Assembly (NCBI RefSeq): GCF_016786325.1
Contig: NZ_JADWYU010000112.1
Span: forward strand, 1-44,956
Length of the DNA stretch: 44,956 nucleotides
Source of the DNA: Frankia nepalensis
GTDB lineage: Bacteria > Actinomycetota > Actinomycetes > Frankiales > Frankiaceae
Direction: 5' to 3'
Below are positions 19,901-26,703 of the stretch, piece by piece. The notes beneath the pieces were generated by a model. It searched no databases. It was not told the origin of the DNA and saw only the letters and a program-made list of their open reading frames with translations. Position numbers and translations under genes: made by a program. Position 1 is the stretch's first letter. Each line of letters begins with the position of its first letter.

Positions 19901-20012
19901 CGGGCTGGGGACCGCCGTGGTCGGTCCCGACACCCGGCCCCGGCACCGGCTGACCGGTCACGAGTACGCCTGGGTATGGCGCCTGCGCCTCGAGGCGACG
20001 CCACCGCGCTGA
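16944..20012 (+). CDS. lacZ: LacZ-type beta-galactosidase (GH2)
   Basis: A 1022-residue, five-domain GH2 enzyme hydrolysing terminal beta-galactosides. The sugar-binding domain has NPTGIYRR and YLEDQDQWW. The TIM barrel has GVNRHDIDPRTGR, NAIRTSHYPND, acid/base Glu483 in SLGNETGYG and nucleophile Glu553 in ILCEYAHSQGNSTGG. The small C-terminal domain has GLGPWENYPDRRASA and QENGGRGEV. Residues about 248-310 form a Pro/Ala-rich insertion in the second domain that E. coli LacZ lacks. There is no signal peptide, so it is cytoplasmic. The start is ATG 16944, preceded by GAGAGG. galT and galK downstream would take the galactose onward. Confidence 0.95.
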   Translation: MTRTDFTALPADDSGFNALGRLPMHALRRAPEVELDGTWEFQLLDSPTAPISETWKTVEVPGLWTMWEDADPPHYTNVQMPFDDMPPRVPARNPTGIYRRSFELRPAEGRRVVLHVGAAEGLLRAFVNGRPVGVSADSHLAAEFDVTEACAASPAGPHTVELVVSKWSSVSYLEDQDQWWQSGLSRSVYLYTVPETRLADLTVVADFDPATRRGALRVEVSTAGLEYLDEGGWSICVDVLGRDETVPVAPRRPAPRLPPLTDDRTSRPATMIPPDLMDLPSLLAADAPIPPAWVPAAPMMRQSLAPAPVAGTAVLDLDDLAVEPWSAENPHLEEIVVRLAGPDDTVVDEVATRVGFRRVRVEGRDLLVNGRRILVQGVNRHDIDPRTGRVVTAERMLAELSLLKRFNVNAIRTSHYPNDPLFLDLCDEIGFYVVDEADIEAHAFAPAVCDDPRYLPAFLERVSRMVLRDRNHPCVIAWSLGNETGYGANHDAAAGWLRRFEPTRPLHYEGAISLDWHGGHAATDLVCPMYPSFESLAAYCADPRADRPVILCEYAHSQGNSTGGLADYWDLFETLPGLQGGFLWQFTDHALDPDGDGRYRYGGDFGDVPNDGTILLNGVVFADLTPQPALYEARGLFSPVRIVSDAAAALAGTVTIRNRQTFNDLSAYTFELHVETGEPPDPVAIEVGEVPAGAAATVDLPEAVREQLKTSSSPPLALTLTARTRNAARWAPAETAVAIHQVVFPRPAPPVATAVPAALPEDGDGELAHPLLRAAPRLCLWRALTDTDRSFALDQRFVRSGFFRLTPASVTVEAAGKGLVVATTVYRTAFDTEIVHRREIVALAEPGRPFAEYQLTEQVRLPDDTEDALRVGVEFELVDGFDEARWVGLGPWENYPDRRASALLGHWRSRIDDLAVPYVWPQENGGRGEVTELRLTGPAGTVSTIHETPLQMAVSRYRVEQFEAARHWWRLPPSGATVVHLDVAHRGLGTAVVGPDTRPRHRLTGHEYAWVWRLRLEATPPR

Positions 20013-20165
20013 CGCGGCGCGGCGGCGGGCGTCACGCCGGTGCCGGACCACGCGACCGGCCCAGCAGCCCTGCCGACCCTCGTCTTCGGGAGGAGACGCG
20101 GCGCTCGAAGCCGGCGGCGGGACGGTGTAACCAACAAAGATCCAGACTCAGGAGGCCAGCCGGCC

Positions 20166-21392
20166 ATGTCTTCCTTTCCCAAGGGGTTCCTCTGGGGCGC
20201 CGCCACCGCGCCGCACCAGGTCGAAGGCGGCAACATCGCCAGCGACATGTGGCGCAGCGAGTGGTCGGAGGGCTCGCCGTTCCACGAGCCGTCGGGGGAT
20301 GCCTGCGACCACTACCACCGCTATCCCGAGGACATCGCCACCCTCGCCGGGCTGGGCCTGAACGCCTACCGGTTCGGCGTCGAGTGGGCGCGGATCGAGC
20401 CGGAGGACGGGTTCTTCTCCCGGGCCGCGCTCGACCACTACCGGCGGATGGTCGGCACCTGCCTGGAGCAGGGCGTCAAGCCGGTCGTGACGTACAACCA
20501 CTTCACCACGCCCCGCTGGTTCGCCTCGGCCGGCGGCTGGGACGGCCCCGGCGCGGCCGACCGGTTCGCCCGGTACGCGGCTCGGGTGACCGAGCACATC
20601 GGTGACCTGGTGCCGTGGGTGTGCACCATCAACGAGGCGAACCTGATCTCCCTGATGGTGCACACCCGGTTCGCTCCGGCCGCGTCCCGGGAGGACAGCC
20701 TGGGCCTGTCGGAACACACCGGGCTCCCGGACCCGCAGGCGCCGGCGCCCCCGCCCGTCGGCTGGCCCTCCTACAACCTTGAGGTGATGGCCAAGGCACA
20801 CCGCAAGGCGGTCGATGCCATCAAGTCCGGACCGGGTAACCCCGCGGTCGGCTGGACACTGGCCCTCGTCGACCTGCAGGCCGCCGAAGGCGGCGAGGCC
20901 CGCTGCGCGGCCGCGCGCCAGGCGACGCTGCTCGACTGGCTCCAGGTGTCCCGAGACGACGACTTCGTCGGCGTCCAGTCCTACACCAGGGAGCGGATCG
21001 GGCCTGGTGGGCTGCTGCCGGTCCCGGAGGGGGCGGCCACGACGCAGACCGGCTGGGAGGTCTACCCGCCGGCCCTCGGGCACTCCGTACGGCTCGCGGC
21101 GGAGCAGACCGGGGTGCCCGTGCTCGTGACCGAGAACGGGATGGCCACCGACGACGACGACGCCAGGATCTCCTACACCCGGGCCGCCCTGGAGGGGCTC
21201 GCCGGCTGCGTCGCCGACGGCGTCGACGTGCGCGGCTACCTGCACTGGACGCTGCTGGACAACTTCGAGTGGACGTCGGGCTACGCGATGACCTTCGGAC
21301 TGATCGCCGTCGACCGGACGACGTTCGCGCGCACGGTCAAGCCCTCCGCCCGCTGGCTCGGCGAGGTCGCCCGCGCGGGCGGCCCGTTCTGA
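20166..21392 (+). CDS. GH1 family beta-glycosidase (beta-glucosidase)
   Basis: A 408-residue TIM-barrel enzyme. Family blocks are FPKGFLWGAATAPHQVEG at the N-terminus, LGLNAYRFGVEWARIEP, the nucleophile motif LVTENGMA and the substrate-binding LDNFEWTSGYAMTFGL. The acid/base motif is TINEAN instead of the usual TFNEP; the Glu is kept. It probably cleaves beta-glucosides or beta-galactosides, and the aglycone preference is unknown. It is shorter than the usual 440-480 residues. The start is ATG 20166, with AGGAGG 9 bases upstream. galT begins 2 bases after its stop, so it is in the lacZ-galK operon. Confidence 0.92.
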   Translation: MSSFPKGFLWGAATAPHQVEGGNIASDMWRSEWSEGSPFHEPSGDACDHYHRYPEDIATLAGLGLNAYRFGVEWARIEPEDGFFSRAALDHYRRMVGTCLEQGVKPVVTYNHFTTPRWFASAGGWDGPGAADRFARYAARVTEHIGDLVPWVCTINEANLISLMVHTRFAPAASREDSLGLSEHTGLPDPQAPAPPPVGWPSYNLEVMAKAHRKAVDAIKSGPGNPAVGWTLALVDLQAAEGGEARCAAARQATLLDWLQVSRDDDFVGVQSYTRERIGPGGLLPVPEGAATTQTGWEVYPPALGHSVRLAAEQTGVPVLVTENGMATDDDDARISYTRAALEGLAGCVADGVDVRGYLHWTLLDNFEWTSGYAMTFGLIAVDRTTFARTVKPSARWLGEVARAGGPF

Positions 21393-21394
21393 TC

Positions 21395-22621
21395 ATGAAG
21401 GTGTCGAAGACCACGCCAACGGCTGGGCGGCACCGTGGAGCGGAGACGCTCTCGGGTCCGGACACACCGGGCATGGCTGTGCCGGGGGGTGAACCGGGGA
21501 CGCACCGGCGGTTCAACCCGCTGACGGGCCGGTGGGTGCTCGTCTCGGCCGGGCGGGACGGCCGGCCCTGGCAGGGCGGCCGGGAGGTGCCGGCGGCGCC
21601 TCCCGGCACCGCCCACGACCCAGGCTGTCACCTCTGCCCGGGCAACGCCCGCGCCGGCGGCGCGCATAACCCCGACTACCAGGGCCCGTTCGTCTTCACC
21701 AACGATTTCCCAGCGCTCCGGCCGGTCAGACCAGACACGGGCGTGGCTGGAACGGGTCCATCACCGCTGTTGGCCAACCGACTGCTGCACGCCGAGCCGG
21801 AGACCGGGACCTGCCGGGTGATCTGCTTCAGCCCGCGCCACGACGCGAGCCTCGGCTCGCTGCCGCTGGCGGGCATCCGGGCGGTGGTCGACACCTGGGC
21901 GGCGCAGGATCGGGAGCTGGGCCGCGACTGGCGGTGGGTGCAGGTCTTCGAGAACCGCGGCGCGCTCATGGGAGCCTCGAGCCCGCACCCGCACGGCCAG
22001 GTGTGGGCGTCGTCGTCACTGCCCGACGAGCCGGCGGCCGAGGACGCCCGGCAACGGGCGTACCTCGCCGAGCACGGCGCGCCGCTGCTCGCCGACTACG
22101 CCGACCTGGAGGCCGCGGCCGGCGAGCGGGTGGTGCTCGAAGGTGAGCACTGGCTGGTCGTCGTGCCGTTCTGGGCGGTCTGGCCGTTCGAGACGCTCCT
22201 GCTGCCGCGGCGCCAGGTGGCCCGGCTGGCCGACTTGTCCGAGGCCGAGCGGAACAGCCTGGCCGACACGCTGCGCCGGCTGCTGAACTGCTACGACGCG
22301 GTGTTCGGCTGTCCCTTCCCGTACTCCATGGGCTGGCACGGCGTCCCCGGCCCGTGGCCCGCTCCGAGCGGCGACGTTTCCGGCCCGTCGGGTGCCGGCG
22401 CATACTGGCAGCTGCATGCCCACTTCTACCCGCCGCTGCTGCGGTCCCCGACGGTGCGCAAGTTCCTGGTCGGCTACGAGATGCTCGCCGGCGTCCAGCG
22501 CGACCTCACCCCCGAGACCGCCGCGACCCGCCTGCGCGCCTGCCTGCACTCCCCGGCGGCGCCCGCCGGCCAGGACCCGGCCGGGCAGACCGGCCTGGCC
22601 CGGCCGAAGGCTGACCGGTGA
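21395..22621 (+). CDS. galT: Galactose-1-phosphate uridylyltransferase
   Basis: A 408-residue Leloir-pathway enzyme exchanging UMP between UDP-glucose and galactose-1-phosphate. Visible blocks are FNPLTGRWVLVSAGR, the zinc-type CHLCPGN, YQGPFVFTNDFPAL and FENRGALMGASSPHPHGQVW, where HPHGQ holds the catalytic His. The C-terminal domain has WQLHAHFYPPLLRS. A 38-residue N-terminal extension precedes the conserved start; ATG 21395 is used because it follows the GH1 stop by 2 bases. The stop overlaps the galK ATG by one base. UDP-galactose epimerase (galE) is not in the window. Confidence 0.95.
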   Translation: MKVSKTTPTAGRHRGAETLSGPDTPGMAVPGGEPGTHRRFNPLTGRWVLVSAGRDGRPWQGGREVPAAPPGTAHDPGCHLCPGNARAGGAHNPDYQGPFVFTNDFPALRPVRPDTGVAGTGPSPLLANRLLHAEPETGTCRVICFSPRHDASLGSLPLAGIRAVVDTWAAQDRELGRDWRWVQVFENRGALMGASSPHPHGQVWASSSLPDEPAAEDARQRAYLAEHGAPLLADYADLEAAAGERVVLEGEHWLVVVPFWAVWPFETLLLPRRQVARLADLSEAERNSLADTLRRLLNCYDAVFGCPFPYSMGWHGVPGPWPAPSGDVSGPSGAGAYWQLHAHFYPPLLRSPTVRKFLVGYEMLAGVQRDLTPETAATRLRACLHSPAAPAGQDPAGQTGLARPKADR

Positions 22622-23889
22622 TGGGCCCAGGGCCGGAGCCCGCGCCCGGGCGGCCGCCGGCGCGGGAACGCGCGATCGCGGGCTTCGCCGCGGCCTTCGG
22701 CGGCCACCCGACGGCGCTGGTCCGCTCGCCGGCGCGGGTCAACCTGATCGGCGAGCACACCGACTACAACGATGGCTTCTGCCTGCCCGTCGCGGTCGAC
22801 CGGGAGCTGTGGATCGCGCTGCGGCCGTCGCCAGGCGACGCCGACGACGCGATCGAACTGGTTTCCGAGCAGGAGGCCCGGGCAGCGCGGGTTACTCTTC
22901 CTCCCCCAGACGTGCCGCCGCCCGCCGCCGCACAGCGGCGGACAACGGAGGGCTGGGCCGGCTACGTCGAGGGGACGGCGGTCATGCTCGCCGCGGCCCA
23001 CGGCCCCCTCGCCGGCTGGCAGGGCGTAGTGGCCAGCGACATTCCGACGGGCGCCGGGTTGTCCTCGTCGGCGGCGTTGGAGCTCGCGGTCGCCGCGGCC
23101 TGCGCACACATCGCAGGGCTGCCATGGGACGCATTGGCGATGGCCCGGCTCGCGCACCGGGCGGAGAACGAGTGGGTGGGCGCGGCGACCGGGCTGTTGG
23201 ACCAACTTGCCTGCGTCAGCGGAGTCGCCGGCCATGCGCTGCTGGTGGACTGCCGGCACGGCACCGTCGAGCCAGTTCCCCTGCCGGCCCACGTCGCCGT
23301 CGTCGTCCTCGACACATCCACCCGTCGGCGAATCGTGACCAGCGCCTACGCCGACCGACGCGTTGAATGCGCCAGAGCCACCCGGCTGCTCGGCGTACCC
23401 GCGCTGCGGGATGTCGGCCCGTCGCTGTTGGCCGAGGCTGCCGGGCGGCTCGACCCGGTGGCGCTCGCCCGGGCCCGGCATGTCGTCACCGAGAACCAAC
23501 GGGTACTCGACGTCGCGGCTGCGCTACGGGCTGGCGACGTGGCCACGGCCGGCGCGCTGCTGACCGAGGGACACCGCAGCATCCGGGACGACTTCGCCGT
23601 GTCCAGCGCTGAGCTGGACGCGATGGTCGAGGCCGCGCTCGCGGCACCCGGCTGCCTGGGAGCCCGGATGACCGGTGGCGGGTTCGCCGGCTGCGCGGCT
23701 GCGCTCGTGGACCGGGCGCTACTCGACGCGTTCGCCGCGGCGGCCCTTGACGGCTACCACGCGGCGACCGGGCTCACCGGATCAGTCCTGCCCTGCTCGG
23801 CGGTCGCCGGCACCGTGGCCGAACCCTGCCCGGGCGTCTCCTCACCTGGGCATGACCGTCAGGAGGCGCATCGCGACAACCGTCCGTAA
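22621..23889 (+). CDS. galK: Galactokinase
   Basis: A 422-residue GHMP-superfamily kinase that phosphorylates D-galactose at C1. The galactokinase signature SPARVNLIGEHTDYNDGF lies near residue 40. The GHMP ATP-binding loop SDIPTGAGLSSSAALELAVA is near residue 145, and the third motif MTGGGFAGCAAALV near 350. ATG 22621 overlaps the galT stop (TGATG); an in-frame GTG at 22618 is an alternative. It is the last gene of the uxaC-galK run. Confidence 0.96.
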   Translation: MGPGPEPAPGRPPARERAIAGFAAAFGGHPTALVRSPARVNLIGEHTDYNDGFCLPVAVDRELWIALRPSPGDADDAIELVSEQEARAARVTLPPPDVPPPAAAQRRTTEGWAGYVEGTAVMLAAAHGPLAGWQGVVASDIPTGAGLSSSAALELAVAAACAHIAGLPWDALAMARLAHRAENEWVGAATGLLDQLACVSGVAGHALLVDCRHGTVEPVPLPAHVAVVVLDTSTRRRIVTSAYADRRVECARATRLLGVPALRDVGPSLLAEAAGRLDPVALARARHVVTENQRVLDVAAALRAGDVATAGALLTEGHRSIRDDFAVSSAELDAMVEAALAAPGCLGARMTGGGFAGCAAALVDRALLDAFAAAALDGYHAATGLTGSVLPCSAVAGTVAEPCPGVSSPGHDRQEAHRDNRP

Positions 23890-24456
23890 CCGTGGCTCCG
23901 TCGACGGAACGACTCCCCGCTGGATCACCTGATCGGCGCATTGGTGCTGGAGCCGTCGGCGCACCGTTCGTGTCCGTGCTGGCGAAGTGCCCGTCCCCGC
24001 CCACCGCGGTGCGTCGCCCGACGCGCCTGACCGACGCCTCGGGTCGCCCGGCCACCCATGACTCGCCGCACACGAGCCCGCGGGCGCTGGCAACTCCTGG
24101 CAACATCTCGTTCACCGCGGTGACGAACCCCAGTATGGCGAGGTGAGCACCGGCCGCCCACTCGTTCCCGTACCACGATCTCTTTTCTCTCGGCGGGCTC
24201 CAGCACCGGTTCTGTCCTCGTGGGCTGGTCGTCGGCGGGCTCATATGTTGGTGCGGCCGGGACACGGTGGACCAACCCGAACGGCCCGCCTTCCGCTGAA
24301 AGACGAGCAGCGGCCCTCCACCCTCTCGATCACGCCGCGCGGGCGTGGACGCATCTTGGTCACCACGGCGATCCGCCGCTCGCGATTACCTGTATTTGCG
24401 GAGAGTTGTATGAAGAAGAACGCCGCCGGTTCCCCCCGTTCTGATCGGCTCCGGCC
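23890..24456. other. Intergenic stretch before the transporter operon
   Basis: No convincing gene was found over 567 bases. It contains operator D (24089-24112) and an AT-richer patch (about 24370-24420) that could hold the transporter promoter. Confidence 0.6.
24089..24112 (+). promoter_or_regulatory. Operator D of the proposed LacI regulon (transporter operon)
   Basis: GGCAAC (24089-24094), TCCT, GGCAAC (24099-24104) repeats with a 10-bp period as in operators A, B and C. The inverted third half is not conserved. It lies about 345 bp before the transporter start, suggesting that transport and rhamnosidase genes share control with the uronate/galactose genes. Confidence 0.5.
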
Positions 24457-26697
24457 TTGAGCCGATCATCCGCTTCGGTGCCGAGCGTCCCCGAGGCGGC
24501 GAACTCCGCGCCGTCGACGGCGGCCGGTCTGGCCTCCGGGTTGATCGCGGCGGAGGCCGAGCGCCAGCAGCGGCAGGCGGATGCGCAGCGTGAGGTGCTG
24601 TTCGCGGACGAGCTGCTGCCAGGGGTCGGAGATGAGCGGCTGTCGCTGCGTGAGGGCCTTGCCGCGGGCGGTTCACTGACCTTCACGACGCTGGTGGTGT
24701 TGTCGGCGCTTGACGAGCTGGAGTCGGCGTCGGTGTCGGTGCTGTCGCCGGAGATCCGGGACGCGTTCGGGATGAGCGACGGGATGATGGTGTTCGTCGC
24801 GTCGGCGTCGAGCGCGTTCCTGGTGCTTGGCGCGTTGCCGATGGGCTGGCTCGCTGATCGGTATCGCCGTAGCCGGATCATCGGGTGGGCCGGCGCGGTC
24901 TTCTCCGTCATGGTGTTCGCGAGCGGGTTCGCGGCGAACGCTCTGTTGTTCTTCCTGGCTCGGTTCGGCGTGGGGATCGCGAAGTCAAGCAACACCACTG
25001 CGCACGTATCGCTGTTAGCCGACACCTATCCGATAGGCGTGCGAGGGCGTATCTCGGCGTTCACCTACGGCGCCGCGCGGATCGCGGGCACCATCAGTCC
25101 GCTGGTCGTGGGCGGTATCGCCACGTTGGCCGGTGGCGAGGACGGCTGGCGGTGGCCGTTTATCATCCTGGGTCTGCCCGCGTTGGCTGTGGCGCTGTGG
25201 GCGTTTAGACTTCCCGAGCCCCCGCGTGGTCAGCACGAGATGAAATCGGTGCTGGGAAATGTCATCAAGGACGAGAATCCGCTGCCGATATCGATGGAGT
25301 CGGCGTTCGCGCGGTTGATGCGCATCCACACGGTCAAGAGCGCGATCCTGGCCTTCTCTGCCCTGGGGTTCGGGCTTTTCGCGACAGGTATTCTGGGAAG
25401 CCTGTGGGCAGAGGACCACTACGGTATGTCAGCCTTCCAGCGTGGCCTCATGGGCACGTTGGGTGGCGTAGCACTGTTGTTTACCCTACCGGTGGTAGCG
25501 CCGCGATACGACCGTCTGTACCACCGGGATCCGGCAAAGGCGCTTCGCCTTCTGGGCCTTTGCATCCTTCCGGCCTCGGTGCTGCTGCCAATCCAGTGGT
25601 TCATGCCGAACTGGATCGCCTTCATGATAGCGGGCGTCCCCGCCGCGGCGCTGTCCTCCGTGGCGTTCGCCATGATAGGTCCGATCATGCAGTCGATCGT
25701 CCCGTACCGCCTGCGTGGCATGGGCGTGGCGCTCGGCGCGGTCTACGTCTTCTTCATCGGCGGAACCGGCGGTGCGGTGCTCGCCGCCCTGCTCGCCGAT
25801 GCCTACGATCCGCGGGTGGCCGTGCTGGTCATCGGGATTCCGTCGCACGCGCTCGGCGGCTATCTGCTGATCCGTGGGGCGTCCTTCATCAGGAACGACC
25901 TGTCGCTGGTGGTGGCCGACCTGCGCGAGGAACTCGCGGAACACGACCGTCAGCAGGCGGATCCGGCGAACATCCCGGTCTTGCAGGTCAATGACATCGA
26001 CTTCTCCTACGGGCACGTGCAGGTGCTCTTCGACGTCGGATTCGAGGTCAGGCGGGGAGAGACCCTGGCATTGCTGGGCACGAACGGCGCCGGCAAATCG
26101 ACCATCCTGAAGGTGATCTGCGGTCTCGGCACGCCCTCGAGAGGGGTGGTGCGGCTGAACGGCCGGACGATGACCTATGTACCTCCCGAGCAGCGGGGCC
26201 GATACGGCGTGCACCTGCTGCCGGGCGGAAACGGCGTGTTCCCGGCGATGACGGTCCGGGAGAACCTGGAGATGAGCGCGTTCCGGATGCGCCGGGACGG
26301 CGCCGACCGCGACCGCCGGTTCGCCTACGTGCTCGACCTGTTCCCCGACCTGGCAAGCCGGCTGGGGCAGCAGGCGGGGTCGCTGTCAGGAGGGCAGCAG
26401 CAGATGCTCGCGCTCGCGGCGGTCCTCCTGCATGACCCCGAGGTGCTCCTGATCGACGAACTGTCGCTGGGACTGGCGCCGGTGGTGGTACAGGACCTGC
26501 TCGCCGTCCTGGAGCGGCTCAAGAACGACGGTCTGACGATCATCGTGGTGGAACAGTCGCTGAACATCGCGCTGGCGATCGCCGATCGGGCGGTGTTCCT
26601 GGAGAAGGGCCAGGTCCGCTTCGTCGGACCGGCCCGCGAGCTGGCTGAACGCGACGACCTGGCACGCGCGGTGTTCCTCGGCCGGGAAGGCGGCTGA
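24457..26697 (+). CDS. MFS-type membrane domain fused to a LivF-type ABC ATPase
   Basis: A 746-residue fusion. After a hydrophilic tail (1-70), residues about 75-480 look like a 12-helix major facilitator protein, with the loop signature GWLADRYRRSRIIG. Residues about 505-746 are an ABC ATPase of the LivF type: VLQVNDIDFSYGHVQVL, Walker A LLGTNGAGKST (about 539-549), signature LSGGQQQ, Walker B VLLIDELSLGLAP and the LivF ending VEQSLNIALAIADRAVFLEKG. The frame is uninterrupted, so the fusion is real in this sequence. The next gene supplies LivH, LivM and LivG, so the ATPase probably completes that transporter. The start is uncertain: TTG 24457 or GTG 24478, neither with a good ribosome-binding site. 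Substrate unknown. Confidence 0.85.
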   Translation: MSRSSASVPSVPEAANSAPSTAAGLASGLIAAEAERQQRQADAQREVLFADELLPGVGDERLSLREGLAAGGSLTFTTLVVLSALDELESASVSVLSPEIRDAFGMSDGMMVFVASASSAFLVLGALPMGWLADRYRRSRIIGWAGAVFSVMVFASGFAANALLFFLARFGVGIAKSSNTTAHVSLLADTYPIGVRGRISAFTYGAARIAGTISPLVVGGIATLAGGEDGWRWPFIILGLPALAVALWAFRLPEPPRGQHEMKSVLGNVIKDENPLPISMESAFARLMRIHTVKSAILAFSALGFGLFATGILGSLWAEDHYGMSAFQRGLMGTLGGVALLFTLPVVAPRYDRLYHRDPAKALRLLGLCILPASVLLPIQWFMPNWIAFMIAGVPAAALSSVAFAMIGPIMQSIVPYRLRGMGVALGAVYVFFIGGTGGAVLAALLADAYDPRVAVLVIGIPSHALGGYLLIRGASFIRNDLSLVVADLREELAEHDRQQADPANIPVLQVNDIDFSYGHVQVLFDVGFEVRRGETLALLGTNGAGKSTILKVICGLGTPSRGVVRLNGRTMTYVPPEQRGRYGVHLLPGGNGVFPAMTVRENLEMSAFRMRRDGADRDRRFAYVLDLFPDLASRLGQQAGSLSGGQQQMLALAAVLLHDPEVLLIDELSLGLAPVVVQDLLAVLERLKNDGLTIIVVEQSLNIALAIADRAVFLEKGQVRFVGPARELAERDDLARAVFLGREGG

Positions 26698-26703
26698 ACG
26701 GCC

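Noticed and set aside
17130-20051. Long minus-strand open frames opposite lacZ
   Set aside because: They are Gly/Val/Arg-rich frames complementary to codon-biased lacZ and match no family; typical for very GC-rich genes.
23897-23908. Perfect palindrome TCCGTCGACGGA just after galK
   Set aside because: It has no loop and no T-tract, so it is a poor terminator, and it does not resemble the other operator motifs.
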